Positions 51,822 through 60,778 of a DNA stretch of 64,000 nucleotides are shown piece by piece. Where the stretch lies: contig CAJBNH010000135.1 in the NCBI GenBank assembly GCA_903955385.1, positions 29,446-93,445 of the forward strand, in the 5' to 3' direction. The stretch comes from an uncultured Myxococcales bacterium (GTDB lineage: Bacteria > Myxococcota_A > UBA9042). The notes below the pieces were generated by a model. That model was not told the DNA's origin. It did no database searches and saw only the letters and a program-made list of their open reading frames with translations. The position numbers and the translations under genes were made by a program. Every line of letters starts with the position of its first letter. Positions within the stretch are counted from its first letter, which is position 1.

Positions 51822-53153
51822 TCATTTCTTCCGTTTCAGGCGAGTGGCGAAGAAGGCGTCCATGTCGTGCAGGGGGGTGGTGCGCAGGTCGCCGTGGCGG
51901 TCCAGCAAAGGGGCGATCCAGGGGGCGTCGCCCGTGTCTCGCTCGAACTCTTTATGATCTCGGAGGAATTCAGCGACGGTCAGCGGCCCCTCTTCAGGTG
52001 CGAACGAGCAAGTCGCGAACACCAGGGTGCCCCCGGGGCGGCACAGCTCGGCAGCCTGCTCCAAGATCCGTCGCTGCAGGTCGGCCAGCCGCAGCAGATC
52101 GGCGGCCCGGCGGCGGTGGCGCACTTCCGGGCGGCGGCGGATCGTCCCCAGCGCTGTGCAGGGGGCGTCGATCAGCACGGCATCGAAGCTCCGGGCGGGC
52201 AGATCCAGCGGTTGGCTGGCGTCCGCGACGACCACGGCCTCGAGGGGAAAGCCGGCCTGCTCGCACAACGCCTTGGCATCCAACAACTTATCTGCGCCCA
52301 CGTCGATGGCGGTCACCTTCGCGCCGCGCGCGGCGAGGCACAGCGACTTGACCCCACGCCCCGCCGCGACGTCCGCGACCCGGTCGCCCGCCTTGGCTCC
52401 CAGCCACTCGACCACCGCAGCGCTGGCCGCGTCCTGCGCAATCACGCGCCGCGTCGCAAACGCCTGTGTCGCAAACAGCGAGCCGCCCGCCGACCGCCAA
52501 ACGCCGGGCACCGCCGCCACCGTCAGCGCCTCGAACGGCACACCGGCCTCTTGCAGTTCAGCCTCCGCCGCTTCCGAAGCGCCGCCCACCGCGTGCAGGT
52601 ACAGCGGCGCTGGCTGACCGGCCGCGTCGCGCATCGCCTGCGGGTCCAGCCCCAGGTCGTTGGCCAGCAGGTCCAGCCGCTGACCGATCCACGCGGGCCA
52701 CTCGTCGCCGGTCGGCCGATCCCCCGCAGCATGGCGTCGGCCAAGCTCGCGCAACACGCCGTGGACAAATGCAATTCTTCCGTGTGGCAGCTGCTGGCGC
52801 GCCAGCTCCGTCGCCGTGTCCACCGCCGCGAACGCCGGCACGCGATCCAGCCATGCGAGCTGGTAAGCCCCCAACCGCAGCACCGTCAGGGCCTCGAGGT
52901 CGATCTGGTATAGCCCTCTGGCGCACGCCGCGGCGATCCAGCGGTCCAGCGGCCTCCTGCATCGCTCGACGCCGTACACCAGCTCCGAGACCAGCGCGCG
53001 GTCCGGCCCCTCCAGCGGCGTCGGCAGGTCCAGCGCGTCCCGCAGCGCTTGCTGGGTGCCCAGTCCTTGGCCTTCGACGGCGACCAGTGCGCTGAACGCC
53101 CGACGGCGAGGCTCAAGGCCGACAGGAAGGCGGGGGCGCGGGGCGTGGGCCAT
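51822..53153 (-). CDS. rsmB: 16S rRNA (cytosine-967-C5)-methyltransferase, RsmB/Sun family
   Basis: A 443-residue rRNA methyltransferase. The N-terminal NusB-like helical domain (about 15-140; RRRAFSALVAVEGQG, VSELVYGVERCRRPLDRWI) is followed by a Rossmann SAM domain: DVAAGRGVKSLCLAARGA (SAM loop), DAPCTALGTIRRRPEVR with the motif-IV Cys, and FATCSFAPEE with the catalytic motif-VI Cys. The fused NusB-like domain distinguishes RsmB from other m5C methyltransferases. GGAGG lies upstream of the ATG. Confidence 0.93.
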   Translation of the reverse strand: MAHAPRPRLPVGLEPRRRAFSALVAVEGQGLGTQQALRDALDLPTPLEGPDRALVSELVYGVERCRRPLDRWIAAACARGLYQIDLEALTVLRLGAYQLAWLDRVPAFAAVDTATELARQQLPHGRIAFVHGVLRELGRRHAAGDRPTGDEWPAWIGQRLDLLANDLGLDPQAMRDAAGQPAPLYLHAVGGASEAAEAELQEAGVPFEALTVAAVPGVWRSAGGSLFATQAFATRRVIAQDAASAAVVEWLGAKAGDRVADVAAGRGVKSLCLAARGAKVTAIDVGADKLLDAKALCEQAGFPLEAVVVADASQPLDLPARSFDAVLIDAPCTALGTIRRRPEVRHRRRAADLLRLADLQRRILEQAAELCRPGGTLVFATCSFAPEEGPLTVAEFLRDHKEFERDTGDAPWIAPLLDRHGDLRTTPLHDMDAFFATRLKRKK

Positions 53154-53291
53154 GAACAGTCCCCTCCAAGGGTGTGAATGCGGTGTCAGGGGGGCTTGCC
53201 GACCGTGCCCGGGCCGGGCATCGTCGGAAGGGCGGGCGTCGCCGTCAAGCCGGCTAAGCCCACCTCCCTGACCCCTTGAGCAAAGTCCCTG

Positions 53292-54281
53292 ATGTCCAAG
53301 ACTTCCTCGACCCTGATCGCCCGCGCCCGCCAGGTCCTGCCGTTTGTCGGCATGGCGTTGCTGCTCGCGTACTTTCTGAGTTCCACCGACCTGCCCGCCG
53401 TGTGGAAGGCCCTGCAGACGGCCGACATTACGCGCTTTTCCTTGGTTGTGGTCGGCGTGACACTAGCGGTTTGGGTCTACGACAGTCTGTGTCTCGTCTG
53501 GCTGGTGCGGCGGACGCTGGGCCATCGCGGCAAACCCGGGGGCGGGACATTCGCCGAGATCGCGCCGGTCAAGGCCGTCTCGTATGTCCTGAACATCGTG
53601 AACTACCACGCGGCCTCGCTGGGCATGGCCTTTCTGGTGGGTCGACGCAAGGGCGTACCGTTTCTCGAGGCGGCAGGCGCCTTTGCCGTGCTCAGCTACC
53701 TCGATCTCCTGGCCGTTGCGGGCATGGCGGTGTTGGGGCTGCTGGTCGATCCGACCGTGGTCAGTGCCAACCACGGGCTGCACGAGTGGATTCAGGCGGT
53801 TGCTGCCACCCTGTTTGCGCTGGCGGTGCTGTCGCTGGTGTTGTTGCAGTCAGGTTGGCAGGTGCCGTGGCTCGTTCGTTTGCGTCAGGTCTCGGTGCTG
53901 AGGCCCCTGTCGGCGCTGGGACCCACGGCGATGCTCCAGGGGTTGCTGCTGCGAGTGGGGCTGGTGCTGGCGTACACGGTGGCGACGGTGCTGATCATGC
54001 AGGCGTTCGGCATGCAGCCGCAGTGGGGGCGGATGCTGGTCGCGATGCCGATCCTGACGGTCGTCGGCACGGTGCCCATCAGCGTGTCAGGCATCGGGAC
54101 AACCCAGGTGCTGATGCGGGTGCTGTACGCGCCGTTCGTCGTGTCGGGCGCGCCGGGGCCGGTCATCGACGCATTCTCCAGCGCCATGATCGTCGGCTAC
54201 ATCGTCGTGCGTGTGGTGCTGGCCGCGCCATTCCTGCGCAAGATCACCGCAGAGCTGCGCGGAGCCCCTGGAATTCGATAG
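53292..54281 (+). CDS. Flippase-like multi-pass membrane protein (lysylphosphatidylglycerol synthase TM family)
   Basis: A 329-residue protein with about seven or eight transmembrane segments, matching the UPF0104/LPG-synthase-TM family: TFAEIAPVKAVSYVLNIVNYHAASLGMAFLVGRRKGVPFLEAAGAF and the late AMPILTVVGTVPISVSGIGTTQVLM. Relatives translocate lipids or transfer groups to glycolipids; no catalytic GNAT domain is attached here, so a flippase-like role is the best guess. Weak ribosome site. Divergent from rsmB and convergent, 18 bases apart, with the anti-sigma gene. Confidence 0.8.
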   Translation: MSKTSSTLIARARQVLPFVGMALLLAYFLSSTDLPAVWKALQTADITRFSLVVVGVTLAVWVYDSLCLVWLVRRTLGHRGKPGGGTFAEIAPVKAVSYVLNIVNYHAASLGMAFLVGRRKGVPFLEAAGAFAVLSYLDLLAVAGMAVLGLLVDPTVVSANHGLHEWIQAVAATLFALAVLSLVLLQSGWQVPWLVRLRQVSVLRPLSALGPTAMLQGLLLRVGLVLAYTVATVLIMQAFGMQPQWGRMLVAMPILTVVGTVPISVSGIGTTQVLMRVLYAPFVVSGAPGPVIDAFSSAMIVGYIVVRVVLAAPFLRKITAELRGAPGIR

Positions 54282-54299
54282 CAATGTTTAGTGGTTCGA

Positions 54300-55460
54300 C
54301 TACAGCCAGGTCGAGTGCGGCGTCAACTGCAGCAGGGCCGGGGCTCCCAACTCGCTGACCATCGTCATCACGCGGTCGGCCGCCACGACGTGCACCAGGT
54401 TCAGGCCTGCCCGCTGGTCGGCCAGCACGCCCGGCTCGACGGAGGCGTCAGGTGCCAGCGCCTCGACCTCAGGGTCCTCCGGCGACGCGGGAGCCTTCGA
54501 GCGGCTGAACACGGTCACCGGCACGCCATACGCCATGTACATGTACGCCACGACCGGCTGGGCCCCCAGCAGCGCGATGCGCGCGCCCGTCAGATCGACA
54601 CCCGCGCCTTCGCTCACCGGCAGCGGGCCAATGCCGGGCACCCGGGACGCGAGGTAACGCTGGATGCGGACGGCAGAACCGGTCACCTCCGGGGCCAAAC
54701 CCGCGATGTGCACCGCCGCCATTGCGCGCAGGCTCGTCTCGGACCGTATGGCACCAAACGGGCTTCGATCGCGCAGGGCGTCGGGGCGCAGGCCGCCGCG
54801 CAGGACCTCGCCCTGCATCGCCGCCTCAGCCACAGCGTGGGTGGACGCCAGCGAGATCCCGGAATTTCCCAAGCCTGCAAGCGGTTGGGAGCCGTCGTTG
54901 CGCCCTTCGGCCAGCTGCCGGGCCAGAGCGGCCATCGCGCGCGCCCGCAGGCCGGCGGCAGCCGCAAGCTCGTCCTCGTCGGCGGAACGAGCTGCCTCGG
55001 CAAGGCGTGCGGCGGGTGACGCGCCTGGGTCAGTTCGGGCGGCGACGGAATTGGCAGTGGGTTGCGAATTCGCGGCAACTTCGGCCGAGGTTGAGGCCTC
55101 GGCGACGGCCAGCGCGGTCTCCGCTTCTTCGGCGGCGTCCTCAGCGGAGGCAGACCAGCGCCAGCCGGCGAAGGCAAGGGCGCCGCAGGCCGCCAGTGCA
55201 AGTGGAATCGCGAGGCTGCGCGACACGTTGCGTCGATGCTCGCGGGCGATGCGTGCCTGTACCCGCAGCTTCAGGCCAGCGCAGGGCTTGGCGTCGTCCA
55301 AGTGGGCGCGGACCAGATCGCGGAAGATGGCGTCGCGCTCGATGGCGGCGGCGCATGGCGGGCACATCCTCAGGTGCGTCTCGAACTCGCCGCGCTCGCG
55401 TGCGTCGAATTCGCAGTCGAGGTAGGTATAGGCGAACTTCTGGACGTCCTGACAGTTCAT
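54300..55460 (-). CDS. Membrane-anchored anti-sigma factor (zinc-finger type)
   Basis: A 386-residue protein whose N-terminus is the zf-HC2 anti-sigma domain: MNCQDVQKFAYTYLDCEFD, with zinc ligands in HLRMCPPC (His-x3-Cys-x2-Cys). One transmembrane helix (about 83-103) precedes a large, Ala/Glu-rich extracytoplasmic part (about 105-386). The start overlaps the stop of the ECF sigma gene (ATGA), fixing the pairing. It should hold the sigma factor inactive until a signal causes release or zinc-site change. What the outer domain senses is unknown. Confidence 0.88.
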   Translation of the reverse strand: MNCQDVQKFAYTYLDCEFDARERGEFETHLRMCPPCAAAIERDAIFRDLVRAHLDDAKPCAGLKLRVQARIAREHRRNVSRSLAIPLALAACGALAFAGWRWSASAEDAAEEAETALAVAEASTSAEVAANSQPTANSVAARTDPGASPAARLAEAARSADEDELAAAAGLRARAMAALARQLAEGRNDGSQPLAGLGNSGISLASTHAVAEAAMQGEVLRGGLRPDALRDRSPFGAIRSETSLRAMAAVHIAGLAPEVTGSAVRIQRYLASRVPGIGPLPVSEGAGVDLTGARIALLGAQPVVAYMYMAYGVPVTVFSRSKAPASPEDPEVEALAPDASVEPGVLADQRAGLNLVHVVAADRVMTMVSELGAPALLQLTPHSTWL

Positions 55461-56125
55461 TCCTCGCCTCCAGCGACGCGAGGCTCGCGCTTGGCGCGCA
55501 TGCGGAAGGCGTCCAGGCTGGTCACGCCGTTCTCATCGACGGGCGGGCGCTCGATGATGCCTTCGCGGACCGCGTGCTCCATCAGCTGCTTCTGCATCGC
55601 CTTGCGAGCTCGGTACAGCCGACTCATCACGGTGCCGACCGGGCACTCCACCACGTCCGCGATCTCCTTGTAGGAAAAGTCGTGCAGGTCGGCGAGCAGC
55701 AGCACCGTGCGGAACTCGGGCGGCAGCGTATCCAGGGCGTCGGTCACATGCCGCGAGACCAGATTGTCCAGCAGCTGCGCGTCGATCGGCCGGTAGATCC
55801 CCTGCTCCTGATGGGCCTCGGCCACGGCCATTTCGAGCTCGGGCGACCCGTCGGTGTCGATGGGGTTGTGGCGCTTCCGGCTGCGTCGCATGTTGAAGAA
55901 CGTGTTGGTGAGGATGCGGAACAGCCACGCCCGGCAGTTGGTGCCCTCCTCGTACGAGGCGAAGTTGTTCAGGGCCTTGATGTAGGTCTCCTGAACCAGG
56001 TCTTCGGCGTCGGCAGCGTCGCGGCTCAGGTGCATCGCGTAGCTGTGAAGGGCATCCATGTGCGGCAGCGCCTCTCGCTCGAAGGCGTCGCGGGCGCGTC
56101 GTTGTGCTGAGAACAAGCCGATCAT
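55457..56125 (-). CDS. ECF-family RNA polymerase sigma factor
   Basis: A 222-residue extracytoplasmic-function sigma factor with only sigma2 and sigma4: DAEDLVQETYIKALNNFASYEEGTNCRAWLFRILTNTFFN (region 2) and LDTLPPEFRTVLLLADLHDFSYKEIADVVECPVGTVMSRLYRARKAMQKQL (region 4). ATG 56125 has GGAGG seven bases upstream. It overlaps the anti-sigma gene; the pair is probably autoregulated, as is usual, from a promoter in the 235-base stretch to 56360. There I see only a short GC hairpin (CCCCC/GGGGG around 56310-56325). Confidence 0.92.
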   Translation of the reverse strand: MIGLFSAQRRARDAFEREALPHMDALHSYAMHLSRDAADAEDLVQETYIKALNNFASYEEGTNCRAWLFRILTNTFFNMRRSRKRHNPIDTDGSPELEMAVAEAHQEQGIYRPIDAQLLDNLVSRHVTDALDTLPPEFRTVLLLADLHDFSYKEIADVVECPVGTVMSRLYRARKAMQKQLMEHAVREGIIERPPVDENGVTSLDAFRMRAKREPRVAGGEE

Positions 56126-56359
56126 GCGCGTTCCTCCGACGGATCCTGCGGCTGGGTCGAAAGCCACTCGTCCGTCCACCGTGTCTCAACGGTCCCCCCG
56201 CGAACTCTATTCCCGACCCGGTCGGAGCCGGTGACGCAGGCAAGGGTTCGAGCACGAAAGGTCGTCCCCCCAACCTTGTCCAGTTGCCGCCAGCCCTCGT
56301 CAAGTCCTGCCCCCACGCCGGGGGGCTTCCGCGGGACTGCGTTTCTCAGCCTGCAGGGC

Positions 56360-56387
56360 TTGACACAGGGCCGCGCGCGACTACCAT
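56360..56387 (+). promoter_or_regulatory. Sigma70-type promoter of the tRNA cluster
   Basis: Perfect -35 TTGACA (56360-56365), 16-base spacer, -10 TACCAT (56382-56387, four of six). The expected transcription start is about 56394, eight bases before tRNA-His. It is the clearest promoter in the window. Confidence 0.75.
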
Positions 56388-56401
56388 GCGCGTCCGCCAG
56401 C

Positions 56402-56475
56402 GGTGGATGTAGCTCAGCTGGTAGAGCGCGGGATTGTGGTTCCCGATGTCGCGGGTTCGAACCCCGTCCTCCACC
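56402..56475 (+). tRNA. tRNA-His (GTG)
   Basis: Cloverleaf with anticodon GTG at 56436-56438 and the extra 5' G (-1 position, 56402) facing C73 that marks tRNA-His. Anticodon stem CGGGA/TCCCG and T-arm GCGGG-TTCGAAC-CCCGT are well formed. The acceptor stem has one apparent T6-C67 mismatch. CCA is not encoded. Confidence 0.95.
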
Positions 56476-56561
56476 CCGGCAGTCGATGCTCGCGCGGCGT
56501 CGACTCACCAGGCCGAAGTCGGCACATAGGTCAAACGAGGCAGGACCGCCCGGTCGGTCAT

Positions 56562-56636
56562 GCGCCTGTAGCTCAGCCCGGATAGAGCATCGGACTTCGA
56601 ATCCGCAGGTCGCAGGTTCGAATCCTGCCGGGCGCG
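56562..56636 (+). tRNA. tRNA-Arg (TCG)
   Basis: Acceptor stem GCGCCTG/CGGGCGC (one T-G wobble), D-arm GCTC/GAGC, anticodon loop CTTCGAA (anticodon TCG, reading CGA and probably other CGN codons), T-arm GCAGG-TTCGAAT-CCTGC. The outermost anticodon-stem pair is T27-C43, a mismatch. CCA is not encoded. Confidence 0.95.
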
Positions 56637-56696
56637 CTCGAGGACTCCTCGTCCAGACCTTTGGTCGTCACAGCCCTGGAACTTGTCATACCCCAT

Positions 56697-56769
56697 GGCC
56701 CCTTAGCTCAATTGGTAGAGCAGCGGACTCTTAATCCGGAGGTTGATGGTTCGATTCCATCAGGGGTCA
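56697..56769 (+). tRNA. tRNA-Lys (CTT)
   Basis: Acceptor GGCCCCT/AGGGGTC, D-arm GCTC/GAGC, anticodon loop CTCTTAA (anticodon CTT), T-arm GATGG-TTCGATT-CCATC. The outermost anticodon-stem pair is G27-G43. CCA is not encoded. Confidence 0.95.
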
Positions 56770-56862
56770 CCTCGTCATGCAGCGCAAGCCACGTTTGGCG
56801 TGCTCCGTCCCGGACGGGGCACGTGTCGAACCGGCTTGTCCGCCGCATGGATCGCAGCCCGC

Positions 56863-56947
56863 GCGAGAATGGCGGAACTGGTAGACGCACCAGATTTAGG
56901 TTCTGGCGCCCTAGGGCTTGGGGGTTCGAGTCCCCCTTCTCGCACCA
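56863..56947 (+). tRNA. tRNA-Leu (TAG)
   Basis: An 85-base class II tRNA with perfect acceptor GCGAGAA/TTCTCGC, anticodon TAG in the loop TTTAGGT, a variable arm (around 56908-56922), T-arm GGGGG-TTCGAGT-CCCCC and an encoded CCA end. It is the only one of the four tRNAs here with a templated CCA. Confidence 0.95.
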
Positions 56948-57054
56948 TCCGGCCGCGCCCTGGCCCTGCCGCCCCCTGACCTTACCGCCCCTTGGCCCTG
57001 CCGCCCCCGACGTCGCCCGGCCCACGTCTCGGCGACCCGCTTCCCGGAGACATG

Positions 57055-58530
57055 ATGGACATCCAAGTCGAGCAGGTCGGTTCCGCCCGTCGCCGCATCC
57101 GTTTCGTCATCCCTGCACGCAAGGTGAACAACGCGTTCGCCGTGGCGCTGCAGCGGGTCGCCGGACAGGCGCGCATCCCCGGTTTCCGTCCCGGCAAGGC
57201 CCCCGCGTCGATGATCGAGCGCATGTACGGCACCGACGTGCGCCGCAACGTCCTCGACAAGCTGATCGGTGACCACCTGATGGAGGCGCTGACCGCCGCG
57301 GACGTCAAGGCCGTGGGTCGCCCCGAGATCGAGTCGATCACAGAGCTCAAGAAGGACACGGACCTGACGGTGGAATTCACGGTCGAGGTGCTGCCAGAGC
57401 TCGATCTGACGGGCTTTGACGGCGCGCAGCTGACCGTGGAGGTCGTGACCCCGGACGCCATCGATGTGGACGAGACGCTGGAGCGTCGTCGGCTGCAGCG
57501 TGGCGAGTGGGTGCCGGTCGAGACGGGCGCTCAGACGGGCGATGAGGTTCTGGTCGACTTTGAGGTCGAGACGCTCGGCGTTCCCGGTCAGGAAGGCGAC
57601 GAGGCCGCCAAGCCGGCGCCGATGAAGGCGGAAGGCCGTCGCTTCGAGCTGGGCAAGCAGAACGCTCCGCCGGCACTCGAGCTGGTGCTGCAAGGTGCCA
57701 AGGCAGGGGATCATCTGGACAAGGTGGTGTCGGCCGAAGAGCTGCCTGAGGCCATCGAGGCCGGTGCCAGCATCCGCGTGCACGCCGACGTTCACGAAGT
57801 TCGACGCATGGAGTACCCGGCGGTCGACGACGAGCTCGCCAAGGACTTGGGCTTTGCCGATCTGGCCGCGCTGCGCGCCGACGTCGAGGCCGAGACCGGT
57901 CGCGAGGCCGAGCGGATGACCCGCGCGATGCGCCGCCGCTCTGCGGTCGACGCGATGCTTGCCGGCAACCCCATCGAGTTGCCGCGCGCGCTGATCGACC
58001 GCGTGGTGGATGACGAATTCGACCGCCTCTTCGGGGGCCTGCGCGCCAACCGCACGGCGCGCATCGACGAGATCCTGTCCGGCGTGCGCGGCGAGATCGA
58101 GAAGGAAACGGTCGGCGCACTCAAGCGCAGCCTCGCCCTCGAGACCATCGCCGACAAGGCCGGCATCGACATCACCGACGCCGACGTCGACGCCGAGATC
58201 GAAGAGATCGTGCACGGCCAGCCTGACCGCGCCGACGTGATCCGCAAGGCCTACGCCAAGGACGAGGCCCGCACGGACCTGCGCCGCCGCCTGCGCACCG
58301 AACGCGCCATGGACCATCTGGTGTCGGTCGCGGTCATCACCGATGGCGAGGCCAAGACGGTCCGCGCCGCCCTGGCGGAGCAGAGCCGTCGCGCCGCCCC
58401 TGCCGACGACGACCACGACCACGACAGCCACGACCACGACGGCCACGACCACGACCACGACGGCCACGACCATGACCACGACCACAGCCATGCGCACGCG
58501 CACGCTGCGCCGGGTGGCGACGTCGGCTAG
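57055..58530 (+). CDS. tig: Trigger factor chaperone with His/Asp-rich C-terminal tail
   Basis: A 491-residue ribosome-bound peptidyl-prolyl isomerase/chaperone: N-terminal ribosome-binding domain with GFRPGKAP signature, a central FKBP-like domain (about 150-240; GDEVLVDFEV, FELGKQNAPPALELVLQGAKAGD) and a C-terminal helical chaperone domain (about 250-445). After the normal end come about 45 residues dominated by alternating His and Asp (HDHD type), a probable metal-binding tail, followed by AAPGGDVG. ATG 57055 is preferred to ATG 57052 because GGAGA then has better spacing. First gene of tig-clpP-clpX-lon, 107 bases after tRNA-Leu. Confidence 0.94.
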   Translation: MDIQVEQVGSARRRIRFVIPARKVNNAFAVALQRVAGQARIPGFRPGKAPASMIERMYGTDVRRNVLDKLIGDHLMEALTAADVKAVGRPEIESITELKKDTDLTVEFTVEVLPELDLTGFDGAQLTVEVVTPDAIDVDETLERRRLQRGEWVPVETGAQTGDEVLVDFEVETLGVPGQEGDEAAKPAPMKAEGRRFELGKQNAPPALELVLQGAKAGDHLDKVVSAEELPEAIEAGASIRVHADVHEVRRMEYPAVDDELAKDLGFADLAALRADVEAETGREAERMTRAMRRRSAVDAMLAGNPIELPRALIDRVVDDEFDRLFGGLRANRTARIDEILSGVRGEIEKETVGALKRSLALETIADKAGIDITDADVDAEIEEIVHGQPDRADVIRKAYAKDEARTDLRRRLRTERAMDHLVSVAVITDGEAKTVRAALAEQSRRAAPADDDHDHDSHDHDGHDHDHDGHDHDHDHSHAHAHAAPGGDVG

Positions 58531-58698
58531 CTCGCGTCGATGCGGGGAATGCCCGGACCCTTCGGGCGGTTGCAGGCGCGCCCTTCCTCGCAGCCGTCGG
58601 TGCCGGTAGAGGGTGACCCAGCCGCGAACCCTGGCAGACGGGGCGCGTACGGTCTTCGCAGTACAGCCCGCCGCACAACGGCATCAGGAGCGACCCAG

Positions 58699-59313
58699 AT
58701 GAACACGTGGGACAGCATCATCGTCACCGAGACCACTCCCCGGGGCGAGCGCCACTCGGACATCTTCTCGCGTCTGTTGATGGACCGGATCGTGTTCCTT
58801 GGCACCGAGATCAACGACTACGTGGCCAATTCGGTCATCGCCCAGCTGCTGTTCCTGGACAGCGAGGACCCGACCAAGGAGATCTCGCTCTACATCAACA
58901 GCCCCGGCGGCTTGGTCAATGCGGGTTTGGCGATCTACGACACGATGCAGTACGTGCAAGCGCCGGTCGCGACCATCTGTTTGGGTCAGGCGGCTTCGAT
59001 GGCCGCGGTGTTGCTGGCGGCTGGAGCCAAGGGGCGGCGCGTCATGCTGCCCCACGGTCGCGTGATGCTGCACCAGCCGCTGGGCGGCTTTTCGGGACAG
59101 GCGTCGGACATCGACATTCAAGCGCGCGAGATGCTGTACACCAAGCAGAAGCTGAATGAAATCGTGGCGAACCACACGGGACAGCCGCTCGACCGCGTCC
59201 GCAAGGACACCGACCGCGACTTCTATCTGGGTGCCGACGAGGCCAAGGCCTATGGCATCGTGGACGCCGTGCTGGTCCGCAAGAAGCCCGAGGCGGCCGT
59301 ACGCACCGCCTGA
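58699..59313 (+). CDS. clpP: ATP-dependent Clp protease proteolytic subunit
   Basis: A 204-residue serine protease that forms double heptameric rings. Catalytic triad: Ser in [10 protein letters not shown], His in [10 protein letters not shown], Asp in [18 protein letters not shown] is the substrate-binding strand. The N-terminus [19 protein letters not shown] replaces the usual propeptide region. AGGAG lies upstream of ATG 58699. It partners with ClpX encoded next. The 168 bases between tig and clpP contain a small GCCCG/CGGGC hairpin and no gene I can support. Confidence 0.97.
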   Translation: MNTWDSIIVTETTPRGERHSDIFSRLLMDRIVFLGTEINDYVANSVIAQLLFLDSEDPTKEISLYINSPGGLVNAGLAIYDTMQYVQAPVATICLGQAASMAAVLLAAGAKGRRVMLPHGRVMLHQPLGGFSGQASDIDIQAREMLYTKQKLNEIVANHTGQPLDRVRKDTDRDFYLGADEAKAYGIVDAVLVRKKPEAAVRTA

Positions 59314-59398
59314 GCTGCGACGGCGACTCCGGGTCCGCCGTTTCGACAATCGCTCGACATCCTTGCCAATTCACATGGATGTGGGGGAGTCCCGGAAA

Positions 59399-59425
59399 GG
59401 CGGTTCCTTTGACGGAACCCCGCCT
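59399..59425. repeat. Inverted repeat overlapping the clpX promoter
   Basis: GGTTCC-TTTGAC-GGAACC, a perfect 6-base stem and 6-base loop, with flanking GGCG/CGCC extending the symmetry. The loop and right arm contain the putative -35 (TTGACG, 59409-59414), so it could be an operator or a clpP 3' hairpin. No T-tract. Confidence 0.4.
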
Positions 59426-59438
59426 GCGCATGTATCAT
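59409..59438 (+). promoter_or_regulatory. Candidate internal promoter of clpX
   Basis: -35 TTGACG (five of six), 18-base spacer, -10 TATCAT (59433-59438, five of six). Predicted start near 59445, about 55 bases before the clpX ATG, in the 186-base clpP-clpX gap. Confidence 0.5.
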
Positions 59439-59499
59439 CCTGCCGTGCCCGCCGTTGCCTCGCCCCACAGCGTCGGCACCGTGCGTGCTGGAGAGCTTC

Positions 59500-60756
59500 A
59501 TGACTGAACGCCGCCGCGACGCCAGCAACCTTTCGTGCTCCTTCTGCGGCAAGTCCCAGAAGGAAGTGAAGAAGCTGATCGCCGGCCCCACGGTGTACAT
59601 CTGCGACGAGTGCATCGCGCTCTGCAACGACATCATCGCCGAAGAGGTCGAGCGGGACGACAAGCTGCCCAATCTGGCGTCGATCCCCAAGCCCCGGGAT
59701 CTGCGCAAGATTCTGGACGAGTACGTGATCGGCCAGGACCGCGCCAAGAAGGTGCTCAGCGTCGCCGTTTACAACCACTACAAGCGCATCGACTTCAAGG
59801 GCGGCAAGACCGCCGATGTCGAATTGACCAAGTCGAACGTGCTGTTGCTGGGCCCGACGGGCTCGGGAAAGACGCTGCTAGCCCAGACGCTTGCGCGCGT
59901 GCTGAAGGTGCCGTTCACCATCGTCGATGCGACCACACTGACCGAAGCCGGCTACGTGGGCGAGGACGTCGAGAACATCATCGTCCGCCTGCTGGAAGCC
60001 GCCGACCACGACGTCGAAGCGGCCATGCGCGGCATCGTCTACATCGACGAGGTCGACAAGATCACCCGCAAGTCCGAGAACGTCAGCATCACCCGCGACG
60101 TGTCGGGCGAGGGCGTGCAGCAGGCGCTGCTGAAGATCCTGGAGGGCACGGTCGCCAACGTCCCGCCCAAGGGAGGCCGCAAGCACCCGCAGCAGGAGTT
60201 CATCCCGGTCGACACGACCAACATCCTGTTCATCTGCGGCGGCGCGTTCTCGGGCATCGACAAGGTGATCGAGCGGCGTGTGGGCAACAAGTCCATCGGC
60301 TTCGGCAAGGAAATCAAGGAAGTCGGCCCCGAGAAGGACAAGTCGGCGATCCTCGACCAGGTGCAGCCCGAAGACCTGATGAAGTACGGTCTGATCCCCG
60401 AGTTCGTCGGGCGTCTGCCGGTCGTCGTGGCGTTGCACGAGCTGGACGAACAGGCGCTGATGACCGTGCTGACCGAGCCCAAGAACGCTCTGGTGCGGCA
60501 GTTCAAGCGGCTGTTCGAGATGGACGGCATCGAGCTCAAATTCACGGAGTTGGCCCTTCGCGCCACCGCCCGCAAGGCGATCGAGCGCAAGACTGGAGCC
60601 CGCGGTCTGCGTGCCATCTTCGAGGAGGCGCTGCTCGACATCATGTACGACCTCCCCGGCGACAGCGGGGTCCGCGAAGTGCTCATCGACGAAGACACCA
60701 TCGTGCACGCCAGGCGGCCGCTGGTTGGACTCGAAGCGGGCGCGGGCGCGGCCTGA
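59500..60756 (+). CDS. clpX: ATP-dependent Clp protease ATP-binding subunit ClpX
   Basis: A 418-residue AAA+ unfoldase that feeds ClpP. N-terminal C4 zinc domain ([18 protein letters not shown]), Walker A GPTGSGKT, Walker [10 protein letters not shown], pore and sensor segments, the ClpP-binding loop IGFGKE, and C-terminal [15 protein letters not shown] region (here [10 protein letters not shown]). Normal length. GGAGAG precedes ATG 59500. It may have its own promoter (59409-59438) besides read-through from clpP. lon starts 22 bases after its stop. Confidence 0.97.
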   Translation: MTERRRDASNLSCSFCGKSQKEVKKLIAGPTVYICDECIALCNDIIAEEVERDDKLPNLASIPKPRDLRKILDEYVIGQDRAKKVLSVAVYNHYKRIDFKGGKTADVELTKSNVLLLGPTGSGKTLLAQTLARVLKVPFTIVDATTLTEAGYVGEDVENIIVRLLEAADHDVEAAMRGIVYIDEVDKITRKSENVSITRDVSGEGVQQALLKILEGTVANVPPKGGRKHPQQEFIPVDTTNILFICGGAFSGIDKVIERRVGNKSIGFGKEIKEVGPEKDKSAILDQVQPEDLMKYGLIPEFVGRLPVVVALHELDEQALMTVLTEPKNALVRQFKRLFEMDGIELKFTELALRATARKAIERKTGARGLRAIFEEALLDIMYDLPGDSGVREVLIDEDTIVHARRPLVGLEAGAGAA

Positions 60757-60778
60757 GCCACCGGCGGAGCGCGATCCC

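Noticed and set aside
58531..58698. In-frame codons before clpP as an N-terminal extension or small gene
   Set aside because: Pro/Arg/Ser-rich translation without ClpP similarity; ATG 58699 has a good ribosome site and normal ClpP length.
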